36,290 nucleotides of DNA from Streptomyces sp. col6 (GTDB lineage: Bacteria > Actinomycetota > Actinomycetes > Streptomycetales > Streptomycetaceae), in assembly GCF_008042035.1 (NCBI RefSeq), contig NZ_RDBL01000006.1, positions 298,322-334,611 of the forward strand, read 5' to 3'. Each line of letters starts with the position of its first letter. Position 1 is the first letter of the stretch. The notes under the pieces were generated by a model, which was given only the letters and a program-made list of their open reading frames with translations, searched no databases and was not told the origin of the DNA. Of the stretch, positions 36,224 through 36,290 are shown piece by piece. A program made the position numbers and the translations under genes.

Positions 36224-36290
36224 GATCCGGCTGGCCTACAGGTGTCCTTCGAGCACATGACCACAGGTGGGCGCGTTGTTGACGGCCCTA

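Noticed and set aside
1..36290. CRISPR arrays, insertion sequences, integrases, attachment sites, biosynthetic clusters or tRNA genes
   Set aside because: I looked for direct-repeat arrays, transposase or recombinase motifs, modular synthase domains and cloverleafs, and saw none.

Overview
The window is a very GC-rich chromosomal segment of a Streptomyces or a close relative. The evidence is the 23S-5S rRNA end, the bldN/rsbN sporulation sigma-factor pair, the rex-hemA-hemC-hemD operon with a Rex operator, a BdtA-like developmental regulator, GTG/TTG starts, and lineage-typical families (DUF2637, DUF3558, DUF4232, DUF3224, LAxTG sortase substrate). I see no integrase, transposase, CRISPR array, plasmid origin or tRNA. 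This looks like conserved core chromosome and not an island. Gene identities come from reading the translated sequence; no database search was run.

Layout. 1-303: end of an rRNA operon (23S 3' end, spacer, 5S, strong terminator). 331-4296: HAD phosphatase, MFS transporter, AcuC/HDAC-like deacetylase, and a conserved putative phosphatase. 4350-7089: BdtA-like excisionase-type regulator, 32-aa bS22-type ribosomal protein, then an SDR-like protein and a PlsC-type acyltransferase as an operon. 7133-10554 (minus): rsbN anti-sigma, bldN ECF sigma factor, HAD-IB phosphatase. 10660-17099 (plus): thioredoxin/glutaredoxin-like protein, then rex-hemA-hemC-hemD (each overlapping the next by 4 nt) and hemB. 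Together these take glutamyl-tRNA to uroporphyrinogen III under NADH/NAD+ redox control. 17109-24335: small membrane protein, HEAT-repeat protein with a possible ADP-ribosyltransferase-like N-terminus, DUF3224 protein, DUF4232 lipoprotein, membrane-anchored XRE regulator, LAxTG-anchored surface protein, phospholipase-D-like protein and an RsbW-like kinase. 24548-31100: class I LysRS, DUF2637 membrane protein, two DUF3558 lipoproteins, and the RtcB RNA ligase. 31129-36136: SDR, YnfA, MarR, Mut7-C RNase, NmrA-like reductase, GNAT, AraC regulator and a short membrane protein.

I found no clearly new multi-gene system. The most informative unexplained signals are regulatory. They are: mirrored divergent leaderless promoters inside a 12-bp inverted repeat (18319-18378); a perfect 16-bp palindrome over a leaderless MFS promoter (980-995); a DasR-type dre palindrome before the LAxTG surface protein (22584-22599); a sigma-BldN-like promoter in front of rsbN (8460-8488); BldD-type boxes before bldN and bdtA; an inverted repeat between marR and ynfA; and a strong promoter plus 27-bp hairpin before the NmrA-like gene. 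Many genes here have a -10 box ending exactly 6-7 nt before the start codon, so leaderless transcription seems common in the window.

Protein-level oddities are a SUMT domain lacking its signature in the HemD fusion, a SDR without Tyr-x-x-x-Lys, and the ART-like/HEAT protein.
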